From assembly GCA_025350245.1 (NCBI GenBank), contig JANXYG010000056.1:1-64000 (forward strand): DNA of 64,000 bases, in the 5' to 3' direction. Below, piece by piece: positions 40,042-51,947 of this stretch. Each line of letters begins with the position of its first letter. Position 1 is the first letter of the stretch. This stretch comes from Betaproteobacteria bacterium. Its GTDB lineage: Bacteria > Pseudomonadota > Gammaproteobacteria > Burkholderiales > Ga0077523. Both the position numbers and the translations under genes were made by a program. Under the pieces are notes generated by a model. The model had not been told where the DNA came from and did not search any database. It worked only from the letters and a program-made list of their open reading frames with translations.

Positions 40042-40995
40042 TCAACGAACGGTCACGAATGGCTTCAGCCCGAGGCGTTGCTCGATACGGGCGGCGGCGC
40101 CGAGGGCGGCCGCGCGGTCGAGATATGGGCCACTCTGCACTCGGAACACATTGTCGCGCGCGTGGATAATCGGCGAAACCCCGACGCCATCGAGTTCGAC
40201 GCGCATCTTGCGCAGGAAATCATCGGCGGCATCGTGGGCACCGAAGGCACCGAGTTGCAGAAAGATGCCCGTCTCACCGGTATCGCCCGCGACTGGTGCC
40301 GCCACGGCGGGCGCGGGCATCTCGACCGAACGGGCGAGGCCACGATCCGATTCGGGCAGGAGCGCCTCGACCTCGACCGGGCCGCTGCCACCGCCGATCA
40401 ACCCCAGTTTCCACGCCGCCACATAGGAGAGGTCGATGATCCGGTCGGCGTGAAACGGCCCGCGGTCGTTGATCCGAACGACCAACGTCTTGCCGGTGGC
40501 AAGGGCGGTCACGCGGGCATAGCTGGGGATCGGCAGAATGGTATGTGCCGCGGTCATGCCGTACATGTCATAAGTCTCGCCGCTGGAGGTCGCCTTGCCG
40601 TGGTAGCGACGACCGTACCAGCTGGCCGTGCCGCGCGCCTTGTAGGCGCCGAGCGCAGTCATGGGGGTATAGCTGCGTGCCATCGCGACATACGGACGTG
40701 CCGCCCCGCGAGCCAGCGGTTCCACGCGCGGGATGGCATCCGGAATCGAGGCCATGTCGGCGGGAGCATTGTCGCCCGGGCCATCGTCGAGATAGTAGCC
40801 ACCGGGGCGGCCCGACGACCCCGCCGGTGCCTGTGTGCTTGCGCCAGACCCGCGGTCGGAAGGCGCGGCACCGCTCTGGCGAATCGGCGTGCCCGAACAA
40901 CCGGCCAGCAATACCAGCAATCCCACAGCGGAAAACGCGAGCGGCACGGCGGGCAGACGCGCGCAACCGAAAAACCGCTCGCGGTCCGCGTTCAC
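40042..40995 (-). CDS. rlpA: RlpA-like septal ring lytic transglycosylase with SPOR domain
   Basis: GTG start overlapping the rodA stop; lipobox 'LLVLLAGCSG'; DPBB 'GTASWYGRRYHGKATSSGETYDMYGMTAAHTILPIPSYARVT'. Confidence 0.92.
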   Translation of the reverse strand: MNADRERFFGCARLPAVPLAFSAVGLLVLLAGCSGTPIRQSGAAPSDRGSGASTQAPAGSSGRPGGYYLDDGPGDNAPADMASIPDAIPRVEPLARGAARPYVAMARSYTPMTALGAYKARGTASWYGRRYHGKATSSGETYDMYGMTAAHTILPIPSYARVTALATGKTLVVRINDRGPFHADRIIDLSYVAAWKLGLIGGGSGPVEVEALLPESDRGLARSVEMPAPAVAAPVAGDTGETGIFLQLGAFGAHDAADDFLRKMRVELDGVGVSPIIHARDNVFRVQSGPYLDRAAALGAAARIEQRLGLKPFVTVR

Positions 40996-42086
40996 TGCTG
41001 CACCAGCCGCTTGTGGGTGTGGATACTCATCAGGATCCCGATGCCGAACAGGATGGTCACGAGCGAGGTGCCGCCGTAGCTGATCAGCGGTAGTGGCACG
41101 CCGACCACGGGCAGGATGCCGCTCACCATGCCCATGTTGACGAACGCATAGGTGAAGAAGGTCATGGTCACAGCCCCCGCCATCAGGCGCGAGAACAGCG
41201 TCGAGGCGTTGCCGGTGATGTAGAGCCCGCGACCGATCAGCAGCAGGAACAGCGTGAGCAGGATCAGGTTGCCGAACAGGCCGAACTCCTCGGCATAGAC
41301 CGCGAACACGAAATCGGTGGTGCGCTCGGGCAGGAAGTCGAGCCGGGCCTGGGTGCCGTTGAGCCACCCCTTGCCGAAGACGCCGCCCGATCCCATCGCG
41401 ATGGTCGACTGGATGGTGTGATATCCGGTGCCGAGCGGATCCTGAGACGGGTCGAGCAGGGTACGCACCCGCTGCCTCTGGTAGTCATGGAGCATGCCCC
41501 AGAGCAATGGCATGGATGCAGCCGCCGCCACGCCGAGCGCGACCATCACCTTCCAGGACAATCCGGCGAGGAACAGCACGTAGAACCCGGCCGCGGTCAC
41601 CAGCAGCGCCGTGCCCAGATCGGGCTGACGCGCGATCAGCAATACCGGCACGGCCACCAGCACGCCGCCGACGATGAAATCGCGAAACTTCAGGATCGCC
41701 TCGTAACGGTCGAAGTACCACGCGAGCATGAGCGGCACGCCGATCTTCATGATCTCGGACGGCTGTATACGGGTGACGCCCAGATGCAACCAGCGGCGCG
41801 CACCATTGCTGACTTCACCGAACAAGGCCACGCCGATGAGCAGGACCAGGCCGAGGATGTAGACCGGGAGCGCGAGCCGCAGCAGATGCTGGGGCGCCAC
41901 GTTGGCGATCGCCCACAGCACGGCGGCCGCGACGGCGATGTTGATCAACTGGCCACCGACCCGCCCGAAACTTTCGCCCGACGCGCTGAACAGGACCACG
42001 AGGCCGATCGACAGGAGCATCCCCACCACGGCCAGCAGGAACGGATCGAGGTGCCGTGTCAGCAGCACGATCAGACGGTTAATCAT
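40992..42086 (-). CDS. rodA: Rod shape-determining peptidoglycan polymerase RodA
   Basis: 'SNGARRWLHLGVTRIQPSEIMKIGVPLMLAWY', 'GMVSGILPVVGVPLPLISYGGTSLVTILFGIGILMSI'. Confidence 0.95.
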   Translation of the reverse strand: MINRLIVLLTRHLDPFLLAVVGMLLSIGLVVLFSASGESFGRVGGQLINIAVAAAVLWAIANVAPQHLLRLALPVYILGLVLLIGVALFGEVSNGARRWLHLGVTRIQPSEIMKIGVPLMLAWYFDRYEAILKFRDFIVGGVLVAVPVLLIARQPDLGTALLVTAAGFYVLFLAGLSWKVMVALGVAAAASMPLLWGMLHDYQRQRVRTLLDPSQDPLGTGYHTIQSTIAMGSGGVFGKGWLNGTQARLDFLPERTTDFVFAVYAEEFGLFGNLILLTLFLLLIGRGLYITGNASTLFSRLMAGAVTMTFFTYAFVNMGMVSGILPVVGVPLPLISYGGTSLVTILFGIGILMSIHTHKRLVQQ

Positions 42087-43989
42087 GCTCGGGCTCCTCC
42101 GCGGCAGCAGGCTGCGGCTCCGACTCCTTGGGCAACTTCGGCTCCTTGCCGAGCAGGAGGTAGTCGAACAGCGCGCGGGCGATCGGCGCCGCCACCGCAC
42201 CGCCGTGCCCGCCGTTCTCGACCAGGATCGCCAGCGCCATTCGCGGCGCATCGGCCGGCGCATAAGCGATGTACAGGGCATGGTCGCGGTTGCGTTCCGC
42301 GACCTTGGACTCGTCGTACTTCTCGTTCTGCTTGATGACGACGACCTGGGCCGTGCCGGTCTTACCCGCCACCGCATATGGCACGCCGGCGAACGCCGCA
42401 GCGGCGGTACCGCCAGGTCGGTTGACGTCGGTCATGGCATCGCGCACGCGGCCCAGATTCTCGGCCGAGATGGTGAACGAGTTGAAGGGTTTGGCCTCGA
42501 TCGTGCGGCGTTCGCCAGTCTGGCTGTCTTCTACCTGTCGTACCAGGTGGGGACGATAGACCACGCCGCTGTTGGCGAGAATCGCGACGGCAAACCCGAG
42601 TTGCGCCGGCGTGGCCAGGTTGTACCCCTGGCCGATACCCACCGAGATGGTGTCGCCCAGATACCATTTTTGCTTGAACCGCTGCTGCTTCCACTCCTGC
42701 GAGGGCAGCAGGCCGCGGGATTCACCGGCGATATCGATGCCGGTTGCCTTACCGAAACCGAACTGGCCGATGAAGCGAAAGATGTTGTCGATGCCCAGAT
42801 CCTGAGCCAGACCGTAGTAGTAGGTGTCGCATGAGATGACAATCGAGCGATGCAGGTTGACCATGCCATGGCCACCCACCTTCCAGTCGCGAAAGCGATG
42901 CGCCGCACCGGCAATGACGAAGTAGCCCGGGTCCGATATCGTGTACTCCGGAGTGCGCTTGCCCAGTTCGAGACCCGCCAGCGCCATGAACGGCTTGAAC
43001 GTGGAGCCCGGTGGATACATCCCCTGGAGGGCCCGGTTGTTGAGTGGCTTGTCGGGGTCCGTGTTCAACGCCTCCCAGTTCTGGGCGTCGATACCTTCCA
43101 CGAACATGTTGGGGTCGAAGCCGGGCTTGGACACCATCGCGAGCACGCCGCCGGTGGCGGGTTCGATCGCCACCAGGGCGCCGCGTCGGGTACCGAACAG
43201 ACGCTCGGCGATCTCCTGCAGGCGCAGGTCCAGCGCCAGATGCAGATTGTTGCCCGACACCGGGAGCCCACGCCGAAGCGTTCGCACCGCCCGCCCGCCC
43301 GCGTCGGTTTCGACCTGCTCGAAACCCGTGGTGCCGTGCAGGTCGTCTTCGTAGAAACCTTCCAGTCCGATCTTGCCGATGTAGTCGGCACCGCTGTAGT
43401 TGGCGGCCGTGCCCTTGTCTTCGAGCCGGGCACGATCGCGATCGCTCAGTCGGCCGATATAGCCGATGACATGCGACGCGATATCGCCATTCGGATAGTG
43501 CCGGAACAGTCGCTCATTGATCTGCACGCCCGGAAAGCGATAGCGGTTGACGGAAAAGCGGGCGACTTCCTCATCGGTCAGGCGGGTGCGGATCGGCAAG
43601 GCGTCCAGATCGTGGCGCTCCTCCAGCAGCTTGTGAAAGCGCTTGCGGTCCTTGGGCTGGATATCGATGATCGCGGCGAGTTCATCGATCACGTGCTCGA
43701 CGTCGCCTGCCTCCTTGGAGGTGATCTCGAGCGTGAATGCCGAATAGTTATGCGCGATCACCACGCCGTTGCGGTCGAGGATCAGACCGCGATTCGGAAT
43801 CACCGGCAGCAGCGTGATGCGGTTGGCCTCCGCCAGCGTTAGGTAGTAGTCGTGCTGCACCACCTGCAGGTAGCAGAAGCGCAGCAGCAGCAGGAAGAAC
43901 ATGAACAGCACCCCGCCCGCACACACCGCCAGCCGCCACTGGAAGCGGCGCAGATCACGCGCCAGGTCGCGCATCTCGACCCCGCGCAT
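42079..43989 (-). CDS. mrdA: Penicillin-binding protein 2
   Basis: 'YPPGSTFKPFMALAGLE' (SxxK), 'SCD', 'KTGTAQ'. N-terminus reset to MRGVEMRDLARD. Confidence 0.94.
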   Translation of the reverse strand: MRGVEMRDLARDLRRFQWRLAVCAGGVLFMFFLLLLRFCYLQVVQHDYYLTLAEANRITLLPVIPNRGLILDRNGVVIAHNYSAFTLEITSKEAGDVEHVIDELAAIIDIQPKDRKRFHKLLEERHDLDALPIRTRLTDEEVARFSVNRYRFPGVQINERLFRHYPNGDIASHVIGYIGRLSDRDRARLEDKGTAANYSGADYIGKIGLEGFYEDDLHGTTGFEQVETDAGGRAVRTLRRGLPVSGNNLHLALDLRLQEIAERLFGTRRGALVAIEPATGGVLAMVSKPGFDPNMFVEGIDAQNWEALNTDPDKPLNNRALQGMYPPGSTFKPFMALAGLELGKRTPEYTISDPGYFVIAGAAHRFRDWKVGGHGMVNLHRSIVISCDTYYYGLAQDLGIDNIFRFIGQFGFGKATGIDIAGESRGLLPSQEWKQQRFKQKWYLGDTISVGIGQGYNLATPAQLGFAVAILANSGVVYRPHLVRQVEDSQTGERRTIEAKPFNSFTISAENLGRVRDAMTDVNRPGGTAAAAFAGVPYAVAGKTGTAQVVVIKQNEKYDESKVAERNRDHALYIAYAPADAPRMALAILVENGGHGGAVAAPIARALFDYLLLGKEPKLPKESEPQPAAAEEPEHD

Positions 43990-44123
43990 CCCGGGCCGGA
44001 ACCCGGCCCGGGGACGCCCGAAGGGAAACCTCAGCGACAGCCGCAACAGCATGTCAGGCGCCGGCCTGTGCGCATGACACCTCCCGCCCCATGTACATCG
44101 TGAACAAAGGGCTTCCGGCGACC

Positions 44124-44212
44124 GGAGGGGCAGCGCCCACAGGGTCCCCCGAGGACGCTGCTGCCCCCTTGAGGGGGAAGGCGGAGCGCAGCGTAGCCTG
44201 GGAGTGGGCGTC
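44124..44212 (+). repeat. Dispersed intergenic repeat, copy 1 (mreD/mrdA spacer)
   Basis: GGAGGGGCAGCGCCCACAGGGTCCCCCGAGGACGCTGCTGCCCCCTTGAGGGGGAAGGCGGAGCGCAGCGTAGCCTGGGAGTGGGCGTC. Confidence 0.9.
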
Positions 44213-44219
44213 CACTCAT

Positions 44220-44753
44220 CTAGACATCGTCCGGATTCGAGCGCTGCTGGAGTGGGATTTTCAGTACTGCCACCAGCACCGGCCACAGCGCGGCGCCCGT
44301 CAGGCTCGCGGCAAACCACACCATCCCCGGGAACTCGGCACCCGCCACCAGCCGCACCAGCAACTGCAGCAACTGCTGCGCGATGAGCATCACGGCAACG
44401 TGCGCTATCTGATAAGGCAGGGCGAACATCCGGATACGCCGATGCAGGAAGATCGCGCCGAACATCAGCACCGAGTAGGCCAGCGCATGTTGGCCGAACA
44501 GGCTGGCGTCGGCGACGTCCATGACCAGTCCGAGCAGCCACGCCGACACCAATCCGAGCCTGCGGGGTTGAAACACCCCCCAGTAGACCAGCAGCAACGC
44601 GACGAAATCGGGCCACACCCAGGCCACGAACCTCGGCATCGGCACCAGTTGGAGTAGAACCGCGGCAAAAACGGTGAGCAGGATGTAGCGGGAAGCCACC
44701 GGCAGCAGAATTTCGCTGCCGTGAATGTTGTCGCCGATGCTGTTCCGGGTCAT
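44220..44753 (-). CDS. mreD: Rod shape-determining protein MreD
   Basis: 177 aa hydrophobic protein immediately after mreC (ATGA overlap). Confidence 0.93.
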   Translation of the reverse strand: MTRNSIGDNIHGSEILLPVASRYILLTVFAAVLLQLVPMPRFVAWVWPDFVALLLVYWGVFQPRRLGLVSAWLLGLVMDVADASLFGQHALAYSVLMFGAIFLHRRIRMFALPYQIAHVAVMLIAQQLLQLLVRLVAGAEFPGMVWFAASLTGAALWPVLVAVLKIPLQQRSNPDDV

Positions 44754-45655
44754 TGTTCGCGATCCATTGGCTTCCGCGCCTTGGTCGGCGGCGCATCCTT
44801 CTTCAGCGGGTTGTCCGGCAGGTCCGGGGCCGCCGACAGCACCGAAACCTGGGTAAAGCTCGACACGCCGGCGATCGGTTTGCAGGTGATGCGGGCAAAC
44901 GGAAAGGCAGCGTTGCGCTCGATGTTCGACACCACCGCCACCGGCAGCCCCGGGGGGAAAGTGCCGTCAATGCCGGAGGAGACCAGCACATCGCCGTTCT
45001 GGATGTCGGCATTGACCGGAATGAAGCGCAGTTCCAGGCCGCCGTCATGACCGAGGCCGAACGTCACCGCGCGCAAGCCACTGCGGACGTCCTGGACCGG
45101 CACCGACTGACTCTTGTCGGTCACCAGCGAGACTTCGGACACGAACGGAAACACGCGCGTGACCTGGCCGAGCACGCCGAGGTGGTCGATAACCGCCAGC
45201 CCGGGCCTCAGATCGTGGGCGCCGCCACGGTCGATGATCACCTTGCGGGTGAAGGCGTCACGGCTCTCGTACAGGATGGTCGACAACTGCGGCGTCCGGT
45301 CGGGTGCGAGCCGGGAATCGATCATGCGGCGCAGTTGCCCGTTCTCGGCCTCCAGCGCCTCGAGCCGCAGACTGCGGCCTGCGTTCTGCAACGCCTCGTG
45401 CCTGAGGCTTTCGTTCTCGCGGTACAGCGATGACTGGGTGACGAAGAAGTCGCCGGCCCGTCCAAGCAAGGCTCCGGGAAGACCCGCCAGCCGCTGCAGC
45501 GGATAGAGCACTACCGAGAACGTGCTGCGAATGCTTTCCAGGTAGCGAAAGCGGGCATCCGACACCAGCAGGATCAGTGACAGCAGCGCGAAGAATGCCA
45601 GTCGCGCATGCAGACTCGGGCCACGCTTGAAGATCGGCGTCGGCGTGGCTTGCAT
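44750..45655 (-). CDS. mreC: Rod shape-determining protein MreC
   Basis: 'ENGQLRRMIDSRLAPDRTPQLSTILYESRDAFTRKVIIDRGGAHDLRPGLAVIDHLGVLGQV'. Confidence 0.95.
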   Translation of the reverse strand: MQATPTPIFKRGPSLHARLAFFALLSLILLVSDARFRYLESIRSTFSVVLYPLQRLAGLPGALLGRAGDFFVTQSSLYRENESLRHEALQNAGRSLRLEALEAENGQLRRMIDSRLAPDRTPQLSTILYESRDAFTRKVIIDRGGAHDLRPGLAVIDHLGVLGQVTRVFPFVSEVSLVTDKSQSVPVQDVRSGLRAVTFGLGHDGGLELRFIPVNADIQNGDVLVSSGIDGTFPPGLPVAVVSNIERNAAFPFARITCKPIAGVSSFTQVSVLSAAPDLPDNPLKKDAPPTKARKPMDREQ

Positions 45656-45816
45656 CAGCGATACGGTTCCGCGGTCGGAGCGTCAGACGCCGGTCCGGGC
45701 GCGCCGGACGCAGCGTTCAACGGCGGGCGTCAGCATCCGCAGGGCTACCAGACAAATGCTGTGCCCCGGATGGGAAGCAGGCCCGGCATTCTTCGAACGG
45801 AGGAACATTCGAAAGC

Positions 45817-45905
45817 GAAGGGGCAGCGCCCACAGGGTCCCCCGAGGACGCTGTGCCCCCTTTGAGGGGGAAGGCGAAGCGAAGCGTAGCCTGGGGGTGG
45901 GTGTC
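45817..45905 (+). repeat. Dispersed intergenic repeat, copy 2 (mreC/mreB spacer)
   Basis: GGGGCAGCGCCCACAGGGTCCCCCGAGGACGCTGTGCCCCCTTTGAGGGGGAAGGCGAAGCGAAGCGTAGCCTGGGGGTGGGTGTC. Confidence 0.92.
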
Positions 45906-45908
45906 ATT

Positions 45909-45970
45909 GCAGCGCCCACAGGGTCCCCCGAGGACGCTGTGCCCCCCCAGGAGGAAGCCGAAGCGCAACG
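45909..45970 (+). repeat. Dispersed intergenic repeat, copy 3 (mreC/mreB spacer, 3' degenerate)
   Basis: GCAGCGCCCACAGGGTCCCCCGAGGACGCTGTGCCCCCCCAGGAGGAAGCCGAAGCG. Confidence 0.88.
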
Positions 45971-45997
45971 AATCGCAAACGAAGGGCTCTCGTGAAC

Positions 45998-46077
45998 GGA
46001 GGGGCAGCGCCCACAGGGTCCCCCGAGGACGCTGTGCCCCCCCGGGGGGAAGGCGGAGCGCAGCCTGGGGGGGACGT
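45998..46077 (+). repeat. Dispersed intergenic repeat, copy 4 (mreC/mreB spacer)
   Basis: GGAGGGGCAGCGCCCACAGGGTCCCCCGAGGACGCTGTGCCCCCCCGGGGGGAAGGCGGAGCGCAGCCTGGGGGGGACGTC. Confidence 0.92.
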
Positions 46078-46081
46078 CCTG

Positions 46082-47209
<1,128 letters not shown>

Positions 47210-47264
47210 CTATCCCTAACAAAGATTCGTCGCCTTTACTCGCTTCGGTCCACCCGGCTACCGC

Positions 47265-47552
47265 ATGTCTCTCTCTCTCGCTGACGTCGCACGCATCGCC
47301 CATCTCGCGCGCATCGAGATCACCGCGACCGAGGCCGATCGTACCCTGGCCCAGCTGAACGACATCTTTTCGATGATCGAGAAGATGCAGGCAGTCGACA
47401 CCACCGGCATCGAACCCATGGCCCATCCGCTCGGCGGCCACCAGCGCCTGCGGGAGGACCTGGTGACCGAAACTGGCCGGCGCGAGACCAGCCTCGCCAA
47501 TGCGCCGGCCCAGCGCGATGGCCTGTTTCTGGTGCCGAAGGTGATCGAGTGA
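47265..47552 (+). CDS. gatC: Asp/Glu-tRNA amidotransferase subunit C
   Basis: '[53 protein letters not shown]'. Confidence 0.95.
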   Translation: MSLSLADVARIAHLARIEITATEADRTLAQLNDIFSMIEKMQAVDTTGIEPMAHPLGGHQRLREDLVTETGRRETSLANAPAQRDGLFLVPKVIE

Positions 47553-47658
47553 GCCACCGAGCAGGGGCCCCACTGGTGGGGATACGAGTCACGCGAACGC
47601 GATCGGAGGCCGACTTGTGCTGCCTGCGCGCCCCCACTCTCGCAATGAGGCCGGTCGA

Positions 47659-49125
47659 ATGATCGGGGATGCCCTCCATCGGAGCACGATCGCCGACCTT
47701 TCCCGGCTTCTCAGCGCCCGTGAAGTCTCGGCGGTCGAGTTGGCGCATCTCTATCTGAACCGTATCGACGCGCACCGCGACCTGAACGCCTTCCTCGACG
47801 TCCGGCCCGAAGTGACGCTGGCCCAGGCCGCCGCCGCCGATGCGAGGCTCGCCTGCGGCGACGCCACGCCGCTGACCGGCATCCCGGTCGCCCACAAGGA
47901 CATCTTCGTCACCCGCGACTTCGCGTCGACAGCGGGCAGCCGGATGCTGGCCGGCTACATGAGTCCGTTCGACGCGGCCGTGGTGGAAAACCTCGGCGCT
48001 GCCGGCATGGTGACGCTGGGAAAGCTCAATTGCGACGAGTTCGCGATGGGATCTTCCAACGAGAACAGCGCCTACGGCAACGTACTCAACCCCTGGGACA
48101 AGAGCGCTGTCCCGGGAGGCAGTTCCGGTGGCTCGTCGGCGGCGGTCGCAGCGCGTATCGCCCCGGTGGCCACGGCCACCGACACCGGTGGCTCGATCCG
48201 CGAACCGGCCGCGTTCACCGGCATCACCGGCACCAAACCCACCTACGGGCGGCCGTCGCGCTGGGGCATGATCGCCTTCGCCTCCAGCCTGGACACCGCC
48301 GGCTTGATGACCGGCTCGGCCGAAGACGCCGCCCTGGTCCTCAATGCCATGGTGGGGTTCGACGCCAGGGACTCGACCAGCATCGACCGACCACCCGAGG
48401 ACTACACCCGTTCGCTCGCGCAGCCGCTGAACGGCATGCGCATCGGCGTGCCCGGGGAGTTTTTCGGGGCCGGCCTCGCCGCCGATGTCGAGAGCGCCAT
48501 TCGCACGGCCCTCGACACCTACCGCGGGCTCGGGGCTACGCTCGTCGACATCTCGCTGCCCAACGCCGAGCTGGGAATACCGGTCTATTACGTGGTGGCG
48601 CCCGCCGAATGCTCGAGCAATCTGTCACGCTTCGACGGCGTGCGCTACGGCCACCGGGCGAAGAACTACAGCGACCTGACCGACATGATTAAGAAGTCGC
48701 GCGCGGAAGGGCTCGGACCCGAGCCGAAGCGCCGCATCCTGATCGGTGCCTATGTTCTGTCGCATGGCTATTACGACGCGTACTACATCAAGGCGCAGCA
48801 GGTCCGGCGCCTGATCGCCGATGAGTTCCGCGAGGCGTTCCGACTCTGTGACGTGATCGCCGGTCCGGTCACCACCAGCGTGGCCTTCGGTTTCGGCGAG
48901 AAGGCCGCCGATCCGGTGTCGATGTACATGTCCGACCTGTACACCATTCCCGGCAGTCTCGCCGGCATCCCCAGCATGAGCATCCCGTGCGGCTTCGGCG
49001 CGCACCAGCGTCCCGTAGGGCTGCAGTTGATGGCCAACTACTTCGACGAGGCGCGCATGCTCAACGCCGCACACCAGTACCAGCTCGCGACCGACTGGCA
49101 TCGGCTCGTGCCGCCGGGGTTTTAG
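47659..49125 (+). CDS. gatA: Asp/Glu-tRNA amidotransferase subunit A
   Basis: Amidase signature '[35 protein letters not shown]'. Start moved to [10 protein letters not shown]. Confidence 0.96.
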   Translation: MIGDALHRSTIADLSRLLSAREVSAVELAHLYLNRIDAHRDLNAFLDVRPEVTLAQAAAADARLACGDATPLTGIPVAHKDIFVTRDFASTAGSRMLAGYMSPFDAAVVENLGAAGMVTLGKLNCDEFAMGSSNENSAYGNVLNPWDKSAVPGGSSGGSSAAVAARIAPVATATDTGGSIREPAAFTGITGTKPTYGRPSRWGMIAFASSLDTAGLMTGSAEDAALVLNAMVGFDARDSTSIDRPPEDYTRSLAQPLNGMRIGVPGEFFGAGLAADVESAIRTALDTYRGLGATLVDISLPNAELGIPVYYVVAPAECSSNLSRFDGVRYGHRAKNYSDLTDMIKKSRAEGLGPEPKRRILIGAYVLSHGYYDAYYIKAQQVRRLIADEFREAFRLCDVIAGPVTTSVAFGFGEKAADPVSMYMSDLYTIPGSLAGIPSMSIPCGFGAHQRPVGLQLMANYFDEARMLNAAHQYQLATDWHRLVPPGF

Positions 49126-49128
49126 GCC

Positions 49129-50562
49129 ATGCTGTGGGAAACCGTGATCGGGCTCGAGACCCATGCCCAGTTATCGACGCATTCGAAGATCTTCTCCGGC
49201 GTCTCGACCAAGTTCGGCGCCGAACCCAACACCCAGGCGAGCGTCATCGACTTCGCGCTGCCCGGCGTGTTGCCGGTGCTCAACCGCGGCGCGGTCGAAC
49301 GCGCCATCCGGCTCGGGCTGGCGGTCGGCGGCAAGATCAACCGCCGCTCGATCTTCGCCCGCAAGAACTACTTCTACCCCGATCTCCCCAAGGGCTACCA
49401 GATCAGCCAGTACGAGATACCGGTGGTCGAGGGCGGCGGTCTCACGATCCGCGTCGGCGATGTCGAGAAGTTCATCCGGTTGACCCGTGCGCACCTCGAG
49501 GAAGACGCCGGCAAGTCGCTGCACGAAGACTTCGCGGGCATGAGCGGCATCGACCTGAATCGCGCCGGGACCCCGTTGCTCGAGATCGTGTCCGAACCCG
49601 ACATGCGTTCATCCGCCGAGGCCGTCGCCTACGCCCGAAGCCTGCACACGCTGGTCCAGTGGATCGGCATCTGCGATGGCAACATGCAGGAAGGCAGCTT
49701 CCGCTGCGATGCGAATGTGTCGGTCCGGCCCCTGGGCAGCGACCGCCTGGGCACCCGCTGCGAGATCAAGAACCTGAACTCGTTCCGGTTTCTCGAACGC
49801 GCCATCGAGTTCGAGGTACGCCGCCAGATCGGGTTGATCGAGGATGGCGGCAGAGTGGTCCAGGAAACCCGCCTGTACGACCCGGATCGTGACGAAACCC
49901 GATCGATGCGCTCCAAGGAAGATGCGCAGGACTACCGGTATTTTCCCGATCCCGATCTGCTGCCGCTCGAGATCGCCGACGACTGGGTGGAAGCCACGCG
50001 CCAGGCCATGCCCGAACTGCCGGCCGCGATGCGAGAGCGTTTCGTGACCGACTACGCCCTCGCGCCCTATGACGCCGCGGCGCTCACCGGCGGGCGCGAT
50101 ATCGCGGATTTCTTCGAAGCCATGGTGCGGCACCTGCCGACCGAACCGAAGCTATGCGCGAACTGGCTCATGGGCGAAGTGTCCGCCCGCGTCAATCGCG
50201 ATCAGATCGGCCTCGGTGCGGCGCCGGTTTCGGCTCAGGCGCTGGCCGGCCTGCTGGCCCGCATCGCCGACGGCACATTGTCCGGCAAGATGGCGAAGGA
50301 GGTGTTCGATGCCATGTGGGAGGGCGGCGAGAGCGCCGATGCGCTGATCGAACAGCGTGGGCTCAGGCAGATCTCCGACGGCGGGGCAATCGAAGTCATG
50401 GTCGACGAGGTGCTGGCCGCCAATCCGAAATCGGTGGCCGAGTTTCGCAGTGGCAAGGACAAGGCCTTCAACGCCCTGGTCGGGCGGGTCATGAAGGCGG
50501 CTCGCGGCAAGGCCAATCCGGCCCAGGTCAACGAGGTACTGAAGCGCAAGCTCGACGCCTGA
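49129..50562 (+). CDS. gatB: Asp/Glu-tRNA amidotransferase subunit B
   Basis: '[22 protein letters not shown]', '[22 protein letters not shown]'. Confidence 0.97.
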   Translation: MLWETVIGLETHAQLSTHSKIFSGVSTKFGAEPNTQASVIDFALPGVLPVLNRGAVERAIRLGLAVGGKINRRSIFARKNYFYPDLPKGYQISQYEIPVVEGGGLTIRVGDVEKFIRLTRAHLEEDAGKSLHEDFAGMSGIDLNRAGTPLLEIVSEPDMRSSAEAVAYARSLHTLVQWIGICDGNMQEGSFRCDANVSVRPLGSDRLGTRCEIKNLNSFRFLERAIEFEVRRQIGLIEDGGRVVQETRLYDPDRDETRSMRSKEDAQDYRYFPDPDLLPLEIADDWVEATRQAMPELPAAMRERFVTDYALAPYDAAALTGGRDIADFFEAMVRHLPTEPKLCANWLMGEVSARVNRDQIGLGAAPVSAQALAGLLARIADGTLSGKMAKEVFDAMWEGGESADALIEQRGLRQISDGGAIEVMVDEVLAANPKSVAEFRSGKDKAFNALVGRVMKAARGKANPAQVNEVLKRKLDA

Positions 50563-50568
50563 GGTGAG

Positions 50569-50651
50569 GTCCACCCCCAGGCTGCGCTGCGCTGCGCCTT
50601 CCCCCTCCAGGGGGCGCAGCGTCCTCGGGGGACCCTGTGGTGCTGCCGCCC
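50569..50651 (-). repeat. Dispersed intergenic repeat, copy 5 (gatB/DUF4124 convergent spacer)
   Basis: Minus strand GGCAGCACCACAGGGTCCCCCGAGGACGCTGCGCCCCCTGGAGGGGGAAGGCGCAGCGCAGCGCAGCCTGGGGGTGGAC. Confidence 0.9.
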
Positions 50652-50655
50652 GCCG

Positions 50656-51288
50656 TTACTTCTTCAGCAGTTCGGCCAGCTCGCGATAACGGACCTTGTC
50701 GGCCGCGTACTTGTCGGAGATGCGCTGGATCTCGGCCTGCTTGGCCTTGTATTCGGCGTTGATCAGTTCCAGTTCGCGCTCTGCCGCCGCCAGGTCTTCC
50801 TTGGCGACTTCGGGCACCGGCTTGCCGGCCTTCACCAGCGCATCGGCATTGCGTTTCAGGCCGTCGAACCGCGTCTGGACCACCTTGATGCGGGGTTCGA
50901 GACCCTTGATCATCGCCGTCGGCGCGCTCACGTTGCGCTCGCGCGCGGTTTCGATCTCGGCCTCGCTGGTGTAGGTGTTCATCAGCGCGTTGTCGCGCCG
51001 GTGCTGCTCGTAGGCTTTCTTCTCATCGATCTTGCGCTGCTCGGCCTGATCCTGCGCGGCCTTGATCTCCTCGGGCTTGGGCGCAGATTGGTTCTGCTTG
51101 AGCTGGCGGCCGCGCCGATCGAGCTCGGTCGAACCCTTGTTCACGGCCTCCGGCGGAATGGTTTCGGTGTAGTGGGTCTGGCCCTTGTCGTCGACCCACT
51201 TGTAGAGCGTCTTGGCGGCATGCGCGATGCCGGCGGCGCCAAGGGCGGTCAGGACGGCAAACGCGACGGCGATAATCGGGGCTTTCAT
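50656..51288 (-). CDS. DUF4124-containing secreted coiled-coil protein
   Basis: Signal peptide then '[23 protein letters not shown]'; long charged helical region. Confidence 0.85.
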   Translation of the reverse strand: MKAPIIAVAFAVLTALGAAGIAHAAKTLYKWVDDKGQTHYTETIPPEAVNKGSTELDRRGRQLKQNQSAPKPEEIKAAQDQAEQRKIDEKKAYEQHRRDNALMNTYTSEAEIETARERNVSAPTAMIKGLEPRIKVVQTRFDGLKRNADALVKAGKPVPEVAKEDLAAAERELELINAEYKAKQAEIQRISDKYAADKVRYRELAELLKK

Positions 51289-51947
51289 GTCTGTGCAACT
51301 CCGTACTGTTGGCGGTACGCGCGCATCGACTGCAAGTGATGTACCAAATCGGGGCGAGCGGTGACGGTGGCGATCACGTCGGCGAGCGTGCAGATCGCAA
51401 ACACCGGAATACCGAACGTTTCGTGAACTTCCTGCGTTGCCGACAACGCCGACTGCCCTCGCTCCTGGCGATCGAGCGCAATCACCACGCCCGCGGGAAC
51501 GGCGCCGGCTGCTCGAATCAGCTCGACCGACTCGCGCACCGAGGTGCCGGCCGATATCACGTCATCGACGATCATCACCCTGCCACGAACGGGGGCGCCG
51601 ATGGTGTTGCCGCCCTCGCCATGGTCCTTCACCTCCTTGCGGTTGAAGGCGAACGGCACATTACGCCCAATTTCAGCAAGCGCTGCCGCGGTGGCTGACA
51701 CCAGGGGAATGCCCTTGTAGGCCGGGCCGAACAGCAGATCGAACCCGGCACCCGAGGCAACCAGGGCCTGCGCGTAGAATCGGCCGAGTCGGCACAGACT
51801 GTCGCCATCGTTGAACAAGCCGGCATTGAAGAAGTAGGGCGACAACCGGCCGGCCTTGGTCTTGAACTCCCCGAACAGGAGCACGCCCTTGCCAAGGGCA
51901 AACTCCACGAACTCCCCCCGAAACGAATCCACCGATCCCGACTCCAT
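51285..51947 (-). CDS. pyrE: Orotate phosphoribosyltransferase
   Basis: '[33 protein letters not shown]', PRPP motif '[14 protein letters not shown]'. Start uncertain: ATG 51947 or in-frame GTG about 51932. Confidence 0.94.
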   Translation of the reverse strand: MESGSVDSFRGEFVEFALGKGVLLFGEFKTKAGRLSPYFFNAGLFNDGDSLCRLGRFYAQALVASGAGFDLLFGPAYKGIPLVSATAAALAEIGRNVPFAFNRKEVKDHGEGGNTIGAPVRGRVMIVDDVISAGTSVRESVELIRAAGAVPAGVVIALDRQERGQSALSATQEVHETFGIPVFAICTLADVIATVTARPDLVHHLQSMRAYRQQYGVAQT

